DNA of 64,000 nt from Synechococcus sp. WH 5701 (lineage in GTDB: Bacteria; Cyanobacteriota; Cyanobacteriia; PCC-6307; Cyanobiaceae), in assembly GCF_000153045.1 (NCBI RefSeq), contig NZ_CH724159.1, positions 1,537,513 to 1,601,512 on the forward strand, written 5' to 3'. Positions 27,404 through 36,578 of the stretch are shown in pieces. The position numbers and the translations under genes are program-made. How positions within the stretch are numbered: position 1 is the stretch's first letter; the number at the start of each line of letters is the position of its first letter. The notes beneath the pieces were generated by a model that did no database searches, was not told the DNA's origin, and saw nothing but the letters and a program-made list of their open reading frames with translations.

Positions 27404-28159
27404 TTACCCGTACATGCTTGGTCCTTGGATCACCCCTTGGACCCGTTTGAGGACCTCCCCATAGGCCTCGATCACACCGCCAAGGTCCTGGCGGAACCGG
27501 TCCTTGTCCAGAATCCGATCCTTGTCATCGTCCACGTCGAGGTCCCAGAGGCGGCAGGTGTCTGGGCTGATCTCATCAGCCACCACCAGCTGGCCGTCGG
27601 CCGTGAAACCCAGCTCGAGCTTGAAATCCACCAGCTGCAGTCCGATGCGGGCGAACAGCTCAAGCAGCACCGTATTCACCTGGCGGGCCAGGGCTTCCAG
27701 CTCCAGTCGCTGTTCACTGTTCACCAGGGCCAGCCGCTCCAGCCGGGCCTCGCTCAGGAAGGGATCCGCGTAGGCGTCATCCTTGTAATAGAGGTCGAGG
27801 AGCGGCGGGTCCAACGGCGTTCCCGGCTCGATCGGCATCTGCTTGCACAGCGATCCGGCCGCCACGTTGCGGATCACCACCTCCAGCGGGATCACCCGCA
27901 CCGGCCGCACCAGCATCCAGTGCCGGCCTTGAACACCCAGGTAGTGGGTCGGCACCCCCGAGTGCTGGAGGTGCTCGAACAGCAGGGCAGAGATGCGGCA
28001 GTTCAGGGCGCCCTTCTCAGCCAGCTCGGCCTTCTTGAGAGCGTTGAAGGCGGTGGCCTCGTCTTTGAACTCAACGGCCAGCAGGTCTGGCTGATCGGTC
28101 TGGAAGACCCGCTTGGCCTTGCCTTCGTAGAGGAGCGGGCCCAGCTGGTAGGCGGTCAT
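27404..28159 (-). CDS. purC: Phosphoribosylaminoimidazole-succinocarboxamide synthase
   Basis: PurC condenses CAIR with aspartate in purine synthesis. The 251-residue enzyme opens with [19 protein letters not shown] and contains [29 protein letters not shown] (two adjacent strands), [10 protein letters not shown] and [14 protein letters not shown], all family markers. Its ATG at 28159 overlaps the stop of the upstream secreted helical protein gene by four bases (ATGA). purD, another gene of the pathway, is nearby but on the opposite strand. Confidence 0.95.
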   Translation of the reverse strand: MTAYQLGPLLYEGKAKRVFQTDQPDLLAVEFKDEATAFNALKKAELAEKGALNCRISALLFEHLQHSGVPTHYLGVQGRHWMLVRPVRVIPLEVVIRNVAAGSLCKQMPIEPGTPLDPPLLDLYYKDDAYADPFLSEARLERLALVNSEQRLELEALARQVNTVLLELFARIGLQLVDFKLELGFTADGQLVVADEISPDTCRLWDLDVDDDKDRILDKDRFRQDLGGVIEAYGEVLKRVQGVIQGPSMYG

Positions 28160-29289
28160 GGGGTGATGGGTTCGGCGGACTCGGGGACGGATGGGACAGC
28201 TGATTCCTGGGGCCCCAGGGTGGCCGGTTGAGCCGCAGAGGGCGCATGGCCTCCAGGCTCGCGCGGGGAGCGCAGGCGCTGCTCCAACACCTTGTTGCGC
28301 TTCGCCTCGGAGGGATCATCGCGCCGCAGCAGCCATTCGGCGTAGGTGTCGTCGATGCGGCGGCTGAGGCGCAACCGCCGCTGCCGCGCCGGTTCCGGAT
28401 CCCCCCCCTCGAGCCGCTGCAGGGCCTGCTGTTCGTCGAGCAACTGGGCCGCCAGCCCCCAGGCCCCGCCGGCGGCGGCCTGATCAAGGGCCATCTCCAT
28501 GAGGGCGTTGCGCTGGGCCAGGGGAAGATCGTTCAGCAGCGCCACCGCCTGCTTCAACCGCTCAGCCGCCACCACACCAGGCAGGCGCCCGGCCAGCAGC
28601 ACCTCAGCGGCTTCCTGCCGGCGGCCCATCGCCGCCAGATGGGAGGCGAGCACGTCGAGCGCTGAGCGGGTATCGAGGGTGCCATCGTCGCGCAGCCGCA
28701 CCGGCAGCGCCGTGGTCTCCAGGCGGCTGCGCTCCCCGTCGGCCAGCCGACGCAGAGCTTCGGCCGCCCGGCGGTGGTTAAGTCCGGCATTGGCCGCCCG
28801 CCACTGCAAGGTCAGCCACTGCTGGCGCTCGAGCCCCGGCCCCGGCCCGTAGCGGTCCAGCACAGACAGGGCCGCCTCCGGCGCCAGGCAACTGATCAGG
28901 GCGTTGGCGTTGGCAAGCACCACCGGCAGGGGCTGGGGAGCGGGGTACAGGGCCACCAGCCGGTCCTTGAGTTGGCGGAGCCGCACAGGCAGATCAAATC
29001 GGGCGGAGTCCTGGCAAGCCTGTTCCAGCACCGTCAGCTGATCGGACGTCAGGGCGGCGGCGAACACCTGCTCATCCATGGGCAGAGCCGGCATGGGCAG
29101 AACCGACACCGGGGGACCGGGGGGCGCCACCTGTGGGATCGGGACAGGCGACGGAACCGGCTGCGGCTGCGCGCGGCTGCCCGCGGGGGCGCTGACGCCC
29201 AGCAGCAGCAGCGTCAGCAGACCTGCCGCTCGTCCAGCCCAGCGGGCCAGGCCACGGCAAGCAAGCGGCGCAGCGGGAACCACCGGCAT
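28156..29289 (-). CDS. Secreted helical-repeat protein of unknown function
   Basis: The 377-residue product has a signal peptide (basic [20 protein letters not shown], then [15 protein letters not shown]) followed by a Pro-rich segment. The rest is strongly helical with TPR- or Sel1-like spacing of Ala and Leu (e.g. [44 protein letters not shown]). Two cysteines lie at ACQDSARF and ISCLAPEA. I start at ATG 29289; the open frame extends to 29778 only as an antisense shadow of purD. It overlaps the purC start and heads the purC-bamA-lpx run, which suggests an envelope role, though nothing catalytic is seen. Confidence 0.62.
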   Translation of the reverse strand: MPVVPAAPLACRGLARWAGRAAGLLTLLLLGVSAPAGSRAQPQPVPSPVPIPQVAPPGPPVSVLPMPALPMDEQVFAAALTSDQLTVLEQACQDSARFDLPVRLRQLKDRLVALYPAPQPLPVVLANANALISCLAPEAALSVLDRYGPGPGLERQQWLTLQWRAANAGLNHRRAAEALRRLADGERSRLETTALPVRLRDDGTLDTRSALDVLASHLAAMGRRQEAAEVLLAGRLPGVVAAERLKQAVALLNDLPLAQRNALMEMALDQAAAGGAWGLAAQLLDEQQALQRLEGGDPEPARQRRLRLSRRIDDTYAEWLLRRDDPSEAKRNKVLEQRLRSPREPGGHAPSAAQPATLGPQESAVPSVPESAEPITP

Positions 29290-29371
29290 GTAGAGAAGGA
29301 ATGACACGGCTGGCGGTCCACCGGGGGTCAACCTAAGGGAACCGATTGGCCACTTCCGCCGCTCCGGCCCC

Positions 29372-30697
29372 ATGACAGCTTCGGCCCGCACCACAGCCCC
29401 CGACTCCTCCGAGGCCAGCGTGCGCCGGTTGCTGGTGGTTGGCTCAGGAGGCCGCGAAAATGCCCTGGCCTGGGCCCTGGCCCGCTGCCCTGGGGTGGAG
29501 CGTGTCTGGGTGGCACCCGGCAATGGCGGCACGGCCCAGCTGGAAGGCTGTGAGACCCTGGCCATCAGCGAGTCCGACCAGGAGGGCCTGCTGCATGCGG
29601 CCCTGGAGCGGGGGGTGACGCTGGTGGTGGTGGGCCCGGAGGGTCCGCTCGCCGACGGCCTGGCCGACCGCCTGCGGGCCGGGGGCCTCGCGGTGTTCGG
29701 ACCGGGGGCCGACGGCGCCCGGCTCGAAGCCAGCAAACGCTGGGCCAAGGCCCTGATGCTGGAGGCGGGCGTGCCCACCGCCGGCTACTGGGCCGCCTCC
29801 AGTCGCAGCGAGGCCCTGGCGGTGCTGGACCGGGAGGGGCGGCCCCTGGTGGTCAAGGCCGATGGTCTGGCGGCCGGCAAGGGGGTCACGGTGGCTGAGA
29901 GCCTGGAGGACACCCGCGCCGCCATCGAGGAGATCTTTGCGGGACGGTTCGGCGACGCAGGCCAAAGCCTGGTGCTGGAGGAGCGGCTGAGCGGCCCTGA
30001 GGTGTCGGTGTTCGCCCTCACCGACGGCCGCTCGATGGTGCTGCTGCCGCCGGCCCAGGATCACAAGCGCATCGGGGAGGGAGACACCGGGCCCAACACC
30101 GGCGGCATGGGGGCCTACGCCCCTGCCCCTCTGCTCGATGCCGGCGCCCTCGAGCAGGTGCGCCGGGAGGTGCTGGAGCCCACCCTGGAAGCCCTGCGCC
30201 AGCGGGGCATCGACTACCGGGGGGTGATCTACGCGGGGCTGATGCTCAGCGACGACGGGGCCAAGGTGATCGAGTTCAACTGCCGCTTCGGCGATCCCGA
30301 ATGCCAGACCCTGATGCCCCTGCTGGGCGCTGAACTGGCGGCGGTGCTGCTGGCCTGCGCCCAGGGGAGCCTGGATCAGGCGCCGCCCCTGACCATTGCC
30401 GGTGGCTGCAGTGCCTGTGTGGTGGCTGCCGCCGAGGGCTACCCCGGTGAGGTGCGCCGGGGGGATGTGATCAACACCGAACCGCTGACCACGCCCCAGC
30501 GGCAGCTCTTCCATGCCGGCAGCCGCCTGGAGGAGTCGGGCGCCTGCGTGACCGCCGGGGGCCGGGTGCTGGCGGTGGTGGCCCAGGCGGGGGATTTCGA
30601 TGCGGCCTTCGCCAGTGCTTACGACGGCCTTGATCAGGTGCATTACGAAGGCATCACCTTTCGCCGCGACATCGGCCACCAGGTCAGGCGCCCCTAG
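29372..30697 (+). CDS. purD: Phosphoribosylamine-glycine ligase
   Basis: PurD ligates glycine to phosphoribosylamine in purine synthesis. The 441-residue ATP-grasp enzyme shows [37 protein letters not shown], the [20 protein letters not shown] loop and [12 protein letters not shown]. The region around the start overlaps nothing and the ATG is 82 bases from the divergent secreted protein gene. nblS follows on the same strand after 27 bases. Confidence 0.96.
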   Translation: MTASARTTAPDSSEASVRRLLVVGSGGRENALAWALARCPGVERVWVAPGNGGTAQLEGCETLAISESDQEGLLHAALERGVTLVVVGPEGPLADGLADRLRAGGLAVFGPGADGARLEASKRWAKALMLEAGVPTAGYWAASSRSEALAVLDREGRPLVVKADGLAAGKGVTVAESLEDTRAAIEEIFAGRFGDAGQSLVLEERLSGPEVSVFALTDGRSMVLLPPAQDHKRIGEGDTGPNTGGMGAYAPAPLLDAGALEQVRREVLEPTLEALRQRGIDYRGVIYAGLMLSDDGAKVIEFNCRFGDPECQTLMPLLGAELAAVLLACAQGSLDQAPPLTIAGGCSACVVAAAEGYPGEVRRGDVINTEPLTTPQRQLFHAGSRLEESGACVTAGGRVLAVVAQAGDFDAAFASAYDGLDQVHYEGITFRRDIGHQVRRP

Positions 30698-30724
30698 GGT
30701 GCCAGGGCAGCTTCGCCTCCAGGC

Positions 30725-32785
30725 GTGAACGACGCCTCACCTTCCCCGACCCCAGGCGCCGACAGTGCCGGCGGCACGACGTTGCCCCAGGGTTGGTGGG
30801 AGCAACTCAACCTCTGGTGGGCGGAGTTCAGCCTTCAGACCAAGCTGCTGGCGGTGGCCACCCTGGTGGTGAGCCTGATGATGACGGGCATCACCTTTTT
30901 CGCGCTCAATGGCATCCAGATGGATGCGCGCATGAGCGACACACGCTTCGCCCGGGACCTGGGCCTGCTGCTCTCGGCGAATGTGACACCGCTGGTGGCG
31001 GAGGGCAACGACCGGGAACTGGCGGCGGTCGCGGAGCGCTTCTGGCGCTCGAGCCGCAGCCTGCGTTACATCTTCTTCGCCGATCCCGAAGGGGTGATCT
31101 ACCTCGGGATTCCAATCAGCGCCACCAACGGCGGCAGTGAACTGCTGCTCAGCCGCAAACTTGAACTGCCAGCCGAGCTGCAGCGCCGCCCCCAGAACCC
31201 CCTGATCCGACAACACCTCAGCCCTGATGGCCAGGTGACGGATGTGTTCGTACCGATGGTGAGCGAGGGGCGCTATCTGGGGGTGCTCGCCCTCGGCATC
31301 AATCCCAACGAAGCGGTGCTCGCCAGCGCGGCCCTCACCCGCGAAGTGACGGTGGCGGTGTTCATCTCGATCTGGGTGCTGGTGATCCTGGGGGCAGTCT
31401 TCAATGCCCTCACGATCACCCGTCCAGTGAAGGAATTGCTGAGAGGTGTGCGCGCCATCGCCGGTGGCGATTTCGAGGCACGCATCTCCCTGCCCGTGGG
31501 TGGCGAGCTGGGGGAACTACTCAATGGCTTCAATGACATGGCCTCCCAGCTGGAGGACTACGACGCCGCCAACATCGAGGAGCTCACCGCTGCCCAGGTG
31601 AAACAGCAGAGCCTGATCGCCACCATGGCTGATGGCGCAGCTTTGCTCGATGGCGAGGGACGGATCGTGCTGGTCAATCCCACCGCCAGGAGGCTGTTCC
31701 GCTGGGAAGGCCGCAACCTCGAAGGCAACGAGCTGGGCAGTGAACTGCCCGATGTGCTGACGATGGAGCTGCAGGGGCCGCTTGATTCCCTGGTGAGCGG
31801 GGAGAAGGACAGTGCTGATGTCCGCTGCAGTTTCGGCGAACCGCCGCGCACCCTGCGCATCGTTCTGCAGACGGTCAAGGACGCCGCGGGGGAAAGCCTG
31901 AAGGGCATCGCCATGACCGTGCAGGACCTGACGCGGGAGGTGGAACTCAACGCCGCCCAGAGCCGCTTCATCAGCAACGTGTCCCATGAGCTGCGCACGC
32001 CGCTGTTCAACATCAAGAGCTACGTGGAGACGCTGCACGATCTGCGCGATCAGCTCAGCGAGGAAGAAACCCAGGAATTCCTCGCGATCGCCAACGCCGA
32101 GACCGACCGCCTCACCCGACTGGTGAACGACGTGCTTGATCTCTCGCGGCTCGAATCCGACCGCACCTGGACGCTTGAGCCGATGGAAGTGCGCCCGGCC
32201 ATGGAGCAGACCCTGCGCAACTACCGCCTCAACGCCGAGGAGAAGGGGGTGCAGCTGGAGCTGGAAGTGGATGCTCACCTACCCGGAGTGCGGGGCAACT
32301 GGGATCTGCTGCTGCAGGTGTTCGACAACCTCGTGGGCAACGGGCTCAAGTTCACCCCGGCCGGGGGCCGCGTGATGCTGCGGGCCTACCCGTGGCCCGA
32401 TTCCTGCCATCTCGATCCAGCCAACCTGCCGGCGCTGGACGCCCCGAGCTGTGAGCTCAGCTCACCCCTGCCAAGGCTGCGGGTGGAGATCGCCGACTCG
32501 GGCACAGGCATTTCGCGGGAAGATCAGCTGCGCATCTTCGAGCGCTTCTACCGGGTGGAGAACGCTGTTCACACCGAAGTGGGCACGGGGCTTGGTCTCT
32601 CGATCGTGCGTGGCATCCTTGAGAAGCACGGCACCGCGATCAAGATGGCGAGCGAGCCCGGGGTGGGAACCACGTTCTGGTTCGACCTGCCCCTAGAGCA
32701 GGCCGACAGCGATGAGCTGATGGTGGAAGGAGAACGCCGCTCCCAGCAGGCCCGTCTGGCGGAGCCGAATCTGGCAGGGGTCTAA
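30725..32785 (+). CDS. nblS: Sensor histidine kinase NblS (DspA/Hik33 type)
   Basis: The 686-residue kinase has a transmembrane span at about 41-60, an extracytoplasmic sensor region, a second span at about 209-229, a HAMP linker (ITRPVKELLRGVRAI), a PAS domain (about 293-400) and a HisKA domain with the phospho-acceptor His421 in SNVSHELRTPLFNIKSY. The ATPase domain shows DSGTGISREDQLRIFERFYR and GTGLGLSIVRGI. This order is that of NblS, the essential cyanobacterial sensor for high light and nutrient stress that controls hli and phycobilisome-degradation genes. GTG 30725 follows purD by 27 bases. Its stop overlaps the kaiC stop on the other strand. Confidence 0.92.
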   Translation: MNDASPSPTPGADSAGGTTLPQGWWEQLNLWWAEFSLQTKLLAVATLVVSLMMTGITFFALNGIQMDARMSDTRFARDLGLLLSANVTPLVAEGNDRELAAVAERFWRSSRSLRYIFFADPEGVIYLGIPISATNGGSELLLSRKLELPAELQRRPQNPLIRQHLSPDGQVTDVFVPMVSEGRYLGVLALGINPNEAVLASAALTREVTVAVFISIWVLVILGAVFNALTITRPVKELLRGVRAIAGGDFEARISLPVGGELGELLNGFNDMASQLEDYDAANIEELTAAQVKQQSLIATMADGAALLDGEGRIVLVNPTARRLFRWEGRNLEGNELGSELPDVLTMELQGPLDSLVSGEKDSADVRCSFGEPPRTLRIVLQTVKDAAGESLKGIAMTVQDLTREVELNAAQSRFISNVSHELRTPLFNIKSYVETLHDLRDQLSEEETQEFLAIANAETDRLTRLVNDVLDLSRLESDRTWTLEPMEVRPAMEQTLRNYRLNAEEKGVQLELEVDAHLPGVRGNWDLLLQVFDNLVGNGLKFTPAGGRVMLRAYPWPDSCHLDPANLPALDAPSCELSSPLPRLRVEIADSGTGISREDQLRIFERFYRVENAVHTEVGTGLGLSIVRGILEKHGTAIKMASEPGVGTTFWFDLPLEQADSDELMVEGERRSQQARLAEPNLAGV

Positions 32786-34326
32786 AACGACTCCTCACCT
32801 TCGAAGCTGCGCGCGATGCGTGAGAGCTCGGTGCGCTCATCGGTGGTGACCCGATGGGGAACACCACTGATGATGCGCTCGAAATTGGAGAAGGAATCCC
32901 TGATTTCAGGGCCATTACCGGTGATCACAAACTCGCGGATGCCCTTGTCATGCCAGGAACCCCGCATTTTGAACACGTTGATGGCACGCGCCATTTCGCC
33001 ACGGATTTCCACGTACTGAAGCAAGAGGATGGTGTCTGTGATCGTGGAGATGTGGGAGTCGGTGATGGAGTGACTGCCCATGAACTCCTCCGATGTATTC
33101 GTGAAGAAACCGGCGATCTCCTCCTGCTTGGCATAGCCGGTAACCCCGATCACGAATTGGCGGAAAGCGTTGTGGCTGACGCCCCTGGAGAGCGCCGAGA
33201 GGGAATCGATGGCCATCCGTGCCGGCTTGAACTGAGCGATCTCCGTTTTGATGATCTGCAGGTGGTCTTCCAGGCCGGTGGATTCCGGGTAGGCGCAGAT
33301 GATCTTGAGCAGTCCATCCTGCTCCATCTGCTCAAAATCGATACCCCAGCTGGTGGCATTGCGCAGCAGCTGTGCCCTTGACTCTTCATAGGCAAAGAGG
33401 ATGGCACGTTCCTTGTTGTTGTAGGCATCTTCAACGAACTTGCTAACCAGCAAGGTTTTACCCGTGCCGGTTGCACCGGTTGCAAGGATGATCGAATCCT
33501 TGAAGAATCCGCCACCACACATCTCATCGAGCCGCAGCACACCTGAACTGATGCGCACATTTGAGGAGCGCTGAGTGAGCTGCATCGCCCCGAGTGGAAA
33601 AATCGCAACTCCATGGGCTCCCATGGTGAACGGAAACTCACCCTTCATATGGGTGGTACCTCGTAGCTTGAGAATTTCCACGGTGCGCCGCCGGCGTTCA
33701 CCTTCAAGCACATTGCGCAAGATGATCACATTATCCGAAACGAATTCTTCGACGCCGTAGCGGGCTATCGGGCCATATTCGTCGATGCGCTCAGTGGTCA
33801 TCACGGTGGTGACACCGATTTCCTTCAGCCTGGCGATCAGGCGAAAGATCTCACGCCGCACCACAGATACGGCGTCGTACTGCTGAAAGACGGCGGTGAT
33901 GGAATCAATGGCTACGCGCTTGGCTTTATACTTACGAATGGCGTAGTTGATCCTCTCGATCAATCCGGACAGATCGAAATTACCGGCCACATCCTGGCCG
34001 TCTGGGTCGGGAGAGGCGTCCAGGATGAAGAGCTTGCCTTGGGCCACCAGTTCCTGCAGATTCCAGCCGAAACTGGCGGCATTGCGGATGATATCGAGAG
34101 GAGACTCCTCAAAGGTCACGAAGATCCCGGGCTCGTCGAAATGACGGATGCCGTTGTGGAGAAAATGAAGGGAAAAAACTGTCTTCCCCGTGCCCGAAGT
34201 ACCGCTAATCAGTGTGGAGCGCCCGATCGGCAAGCCCCCCTGACAGATGTCATCGAGGCCTTCCACGCCTGTGGGCAGCTTCTGCAGCTTCATGCTGGGC
34301 TGGCTGACGGCATTGAAATCCTGCAT
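32782..34326 (-). CDS. kaiC: Circadian clock ATPase/kinase KaiC
   Basis: The 514-residue double RecA-like ATPase is the core oscillator. Domain CI has the P-loop GTSGTGKT (42-49) and catalytic Glu73/Glu74; CII has GATGTGKT (284-291) and Glu314/Glu315. Autophosphorylation residues are Ser427 and Thr428, with Thr422, in SITDSHISTITDT; these equal Ser431, Thr432 and Thr426 of the S. elongatus protein. All functional residues I can check are kept, so the clock should run. An ATG at 34293 is a possible later start. Hand counts of single 60-base lines in the gene give about 47-57% GC against about 67% or more nearby. Confidence 0.98.
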   Translation of the reverse strand: MQDFNAVSQPSMKLQKLPTGVEGLDDICQGGLPIGRSTLISGTSGTGKTVFSLHFLHNGIRHFDEPGIFVTFEESPLDIIRNAASFGWNLQELVAQGKLFILDASPDPDGQDVAGNFDLSGLIERINYAIRKYKAKRVAIDSITAVFQQYDAVSVVRREIFRLIARLKEIGVTTVMTTERIDEYGPIARYGVEEFVSDNVIILRNVLEGERRRRTVEILKLRGTTHMKGEFPFTMGAHGVAIFPLGAMQLTQRSSNVRISSGVLRLDEMCGGGFFKDSIILATGATGTGKTLLVSKFVEDAYNNKERAILFAYEESRAQLLRNATSWGIDFEQMEQDGLLKIICAYPESTGLEDHLQIIKTEIAQFKPARMAIDSLSALSRGVSHNAFRQFVIGVTGYAKQEEIAGFFTNTSEEFMGSHSITDSHISTITDTILLLQYVEIRGEMARAINVFKMRGSWHDKGIREFVITGNGPEIRDSFSNFERIISGVPHRVTTDERTELSRIARSFEGEESF

Positions 34327-34402
34327 GGGGCCTTGAACTTAGGCCCAGAATCTAGGGCCCGGACTGGCTCAGGACGAAAAAGACAGCAGTGATCTAAAGA
34401 AT

Positions 34403-34741
34403 TCAGATTTCATCAGACTCGTCCATCATCTCGTCAGCGATCTGGCGGTCGGTGAGCTCGTCGTAGAGAAGGTCGAGACCGATCAGCACCCGCTCGCGAT
34501 CGGAGAGATCGCCGATGATCCGGCGCACCGGTGGCGGCAGGATCTTGGCCAGTGTGGGGGTCGCCAGGATCTTGTCTTCTTCGGCCAGTTGCGGATTCTT
34601 GAGTACGTCAATCACCTTGAGAGCGTACACACCCTTGAACTCCTGCTCAAGAATCAGACGCAGCGTCTTGAGAGCCCGCATCGAATTGGGGGTATTGCCA
34701 GCAACGTAGAGCTTAAGGATGTAGGTCTTCTGTGGACTCAT
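34403..34741 (-). CDS. kaiB: Circadian clock protein KaiB
   Basis: KaiB binds KaiC at night and sequesters KaiA, driving dephosphorylation. The 112-residue protein keeps the thioredoxin-like, fold-switching core ([54 protein letters not shown]) and an acidic C-terminal tail. Its ATG overlaps the kaiA stop by four bases (ATGA). The 76-base gap to kaiC holds a short inverted repeat (GGCCC at 34342-34346, GGGCC at 34355-34359), with no evident T tract, so kaiB and kaiC are probably in one transcript. Confidence 0.97.
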   Translation of the reverse strand: MSPQKTYILKLYVAGNTPNSMRALKTLRLILEQEFKGVYALKVIDVLKNPQLAEEDKILATPTLAKILPPPVRRIIGDLSDRERVLIGLDLLYDELTDRQIADEMMDESDEI

Positions 34742-35625
34742 GATTGCACCTGGGATGCGGTGATGATCTTGGCGACCATTCCTTCGCTGGGCTTGTCCGT
34801 GACCTCCGGAGGGAGTGAGCGTCGATACATTTCGCAGAGGTGGGCCATGACATCAAGCAAGGCCAAACGATAGTCCTTGAGGAAATCCTGCTTGTGACCT
34901 TCAAGTTGTAGTTTTTTCCAGAATTCGTCGATCATGTCCACGTGGATTTCCACTGTTTTAGTGATGGGAAGATCGCTGAAGAATGCCGTATTCACGAAAC
35001 TTTCCAGGGCCTGATTGGCAGCTGCTGGATCTCGAAAATAGCTGATCAGCAGGTCTCGGTATGTTCGCTGCAGGGAGCGCAGCAGCACCTTTCGCTCAGC
35101 CGCAGAGAGATTGCGCAGAAAGCGGGAGGAATCACGCTTGTAGAAAATTCCAAGGTAGCCAAGCCTCTCGCGCAGGCGGTGGGGCAACCTCCAGTTCGAC
35201 TGATCACTCTCCCCAGCATGGGAATCACTGGCCTCGAGGCCCCCCCCCGATCCGCTTGAACTTCTGCGGCGAAGACAGCGGGAAATGGCTGCATCAAGAC
35301 TGTAGCTGAGCTGCTCCATCTGATCAGGAGGGAGATGCACTTCGTCCTGGAAAAACTCCATCGGCCCGCTGAGCTGGCCCAGCACCACCGCCGGCAGGAT
35401 CCGGCCCTGGGCCCGCAGGCGCTGGAAAGCCTCGATCGAGAGCACTCCGGGCTCCAGCAGAACCGCATCAAACTGTTCCCAGCAGCGCTCCAGCTCGGCG
35501 GCGGGATCCTGCTGCAGACCCAGCTCCATCAACTCATAGCGTCCCTGGGGCAACCAGGTGCTGCAGGCCTGGCGCAGCTGCTCATCGCGGATCAGCGAGG
35601 CCACGGTGAGCGCCGGCTGGGTCAT
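34738..35625 (-). CDS. kaiA: Circadian clock protein KaiA
   Basis: KaiA stimulates KaiC autophosphorylation. The 295-residue protein has the N-terminal pseudo-receiver domain (about 1-120), a Gly/Ser-rich linker (about 121-140) and the C-terminal four-helix dimer domain with [20 protein letters not shown] and [16 protein letters not shown]. Presence of full-length KaiA separates this genome from Prochlorococcus, which lacks it. The start is 176 bases from the divergent rplU start. The end overlaps kaiB, so the three clock genes may form one kaiABC transcript rather than separate kaiA and kaiBC units. Confidence 0.96.
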   Translation of the reverse strand: MTQPALTVASLIRDEQLRQACSTWLPQGRYELMELGLQQDPAAELERCWEQFDAVLLEPGVLSIEAFQRLRAQGRILPAVVLGQLSGPMEFFQDEVHLPPDQMEQLSYSLDAAISRCLRRRSSSGSGGGLEASDSHAGESDQSNWRLPHRLRERLGYLGIFYKRDSSRFLRNLSAAERKVLLRSLQRTYRDLLISYFRDPAAANQALESFVNTAFFSDLPITKTVEIHVDMIDEFWKKLQLEGHKQDFLKDYRLALLDVMAHLCEMYRRSLPPEVTDKPSEGMVAKIITASQVQS

Positions 35626-35801
35626 GGGGAGAGGAGCAGCGGCAGCGGTTGACAGACCTTAGTGTTGACGAGCCGGCAGGCAAAGAGAGATGATCGTCGC
35701 TTGTCGATTGAATGGTTGTGCGACAGGCCTGAACAGTGGGGAGTTGATGGCGGCGCAGGCCAGCCTCCACCTCCACTGGCCTGTCCACGCCCCCTGAGCC
35801 C
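35626..35801. promoter_or_regulatory. Divergent control region between kaiA and rplU
   Basis: This gap must hold the promoters for kaiA (leftward) and rplU (rightward). A TTGACA hexamer lies at 35649-35654 and a TTGACG at 35664-35669 on the plus strand, but neither has a convincing -10 element at normal spacing, so I do not assign a promoter. It is less GC-rich than its surroundings. Confidence 0.35.
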
Positions 35802-36215
35802 ATGAGTCAAGCCACAGAGAGCCCCGCTCCCGAGAGTCCAGCCACCACAACGGAGAGCAGCGCTCCTGTTGCCGCCAGCACCGACCTGTACGCCATTGCC
35901 GAGGCCTCCGGCCAGCAATTCTGGTTCCAGCCGAACCGCTACTACGACCTCGACCGCATCGCCGCCGAGGTGGATGAGACGGTGACTCTGGAGAACGTCC
36001 TGCTGGTGCGCGACGGTCAGGGCACAAACCTCGGCCACCCCTACGTGAGCGGCGCCACCATCGAGCTCAAGGTGCTGGCCCATCGCCGCGGTCCGAAGAT
36101 CCTGGTGTACAAGATGCGTCCGAAAAAGAAAACCCGCCGCAAGAACGGTCACCGTCAGGAACTCACCCGGGTGATTGTCCAGTCGATCAGCGTCAACGGC
36201 AAGGCGATCGCCTGA
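35802..36215 (+). CDS. rplU: 50S ribosomal protein L21
   Basis: The 137-residue protein carries the L21 core (YAIAEASGQQFWFQPNRYYDLDRI at residues 30-53, then VLLVRDGQGTNLGHPYVSGA and the basic KKKTRRKNGHRQELTRV). It binds 23S rRNA in the large subunit. An N-terminal Ser/Thr/Glu/Pro-rich extension of about 28 residues precedes the usual start and is longer than in most bacteria. It lies 50 bases upstream of rpmA, the common rplU-rpmA pair. Confidence 0.96.
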   Translation: MSQATESPAPESPATTTESSAPVAASTDLYAIAEASGQQFWFQPNRYYDLDRIAAEVDETVTLENVLLVRDGQGTNLGHPYVSGATIELKVLAHRRGPKILVYKMRPKKKTRRKNGHRQELTRVIVQSISVNGKAIA

Positions 36216-36265
36216 GCTCCAGCGCTTCAGTCCACTTCTGAATCCTTCCACCAACTCCCCACCCC

Positions 36266-36532
36266 ATGGCCCACAAGAAAGGCACAGGCTCCACACGCAA
36301 CGGACGCGACTCCAATTCCAAGCGTCTCGGCGTCAAGCGCTACGGCGGTGAAACCGTCACCGCCGGCTCCATCCTCGTGCGCCAGCGCGGTACCTCGGTG
36401 ATGCCTGGCGTGAACGTCGGTCGTGGCTCGGACGACACCCTCTTCGCCCTCGTGCCCGGTGTGGTGAGCTTCGAGTCGATCAAACGCGGTCTGCGCGCCC
36501 GCAAGCGTATTCACGTGGCTGCAGCCGTCTGA
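36266..36532 (+). CDS. rpmA: 50S ribosomal protein L27
   Basis: The 88-residue protein begins [22 protein letters not shown], the invariant L27 N-terminus that reaches toward the peptidyl-transferase centre, followed by [20 protein letters not shown]. No cleavable N-terminal extension is present. A probable terminator follows at 36550-36578. Confidence 0.97.
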   Translation: MAHKKGTGSTRNGRDSNSKRLGVKRYGGETVTAGSILVRQRGTSVMPGVNVGRGSDDTLFALVPGVVSFESIKRGLRARKRIHVAAAV

Positions 36533-36549
36533 GGAGGCAGGCCCCAGCC

Positions 36550-36578
36550 GGGGGCAGAGAGCCCCCCCCTTTCCTTTT
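36550..36578 (+). terminator. Rho-independent terminator of rplU-rpmA
   Basis: GGGGGC at 36550-36555 pairs with GCCCCC at 36561-36566 across an AGAGA loop, followed by C-rich and then T-rich sequence (TTTCCTTTT). It lies 18 bases after the rpmA stop. Confidence 0.6.

Noticed and set aside
29290-29778. N-terminal extension of the secreted helical protein
   Set aside because: It lies antisense to purD; the signal peptide starts at 29289.
32785-32800. Yfr1-like ACTCCTCAC small-RNA core
   Set aside because: Only the first part of the motif is present, it lies in the kaiC 3' end, and flanking stems are missing.
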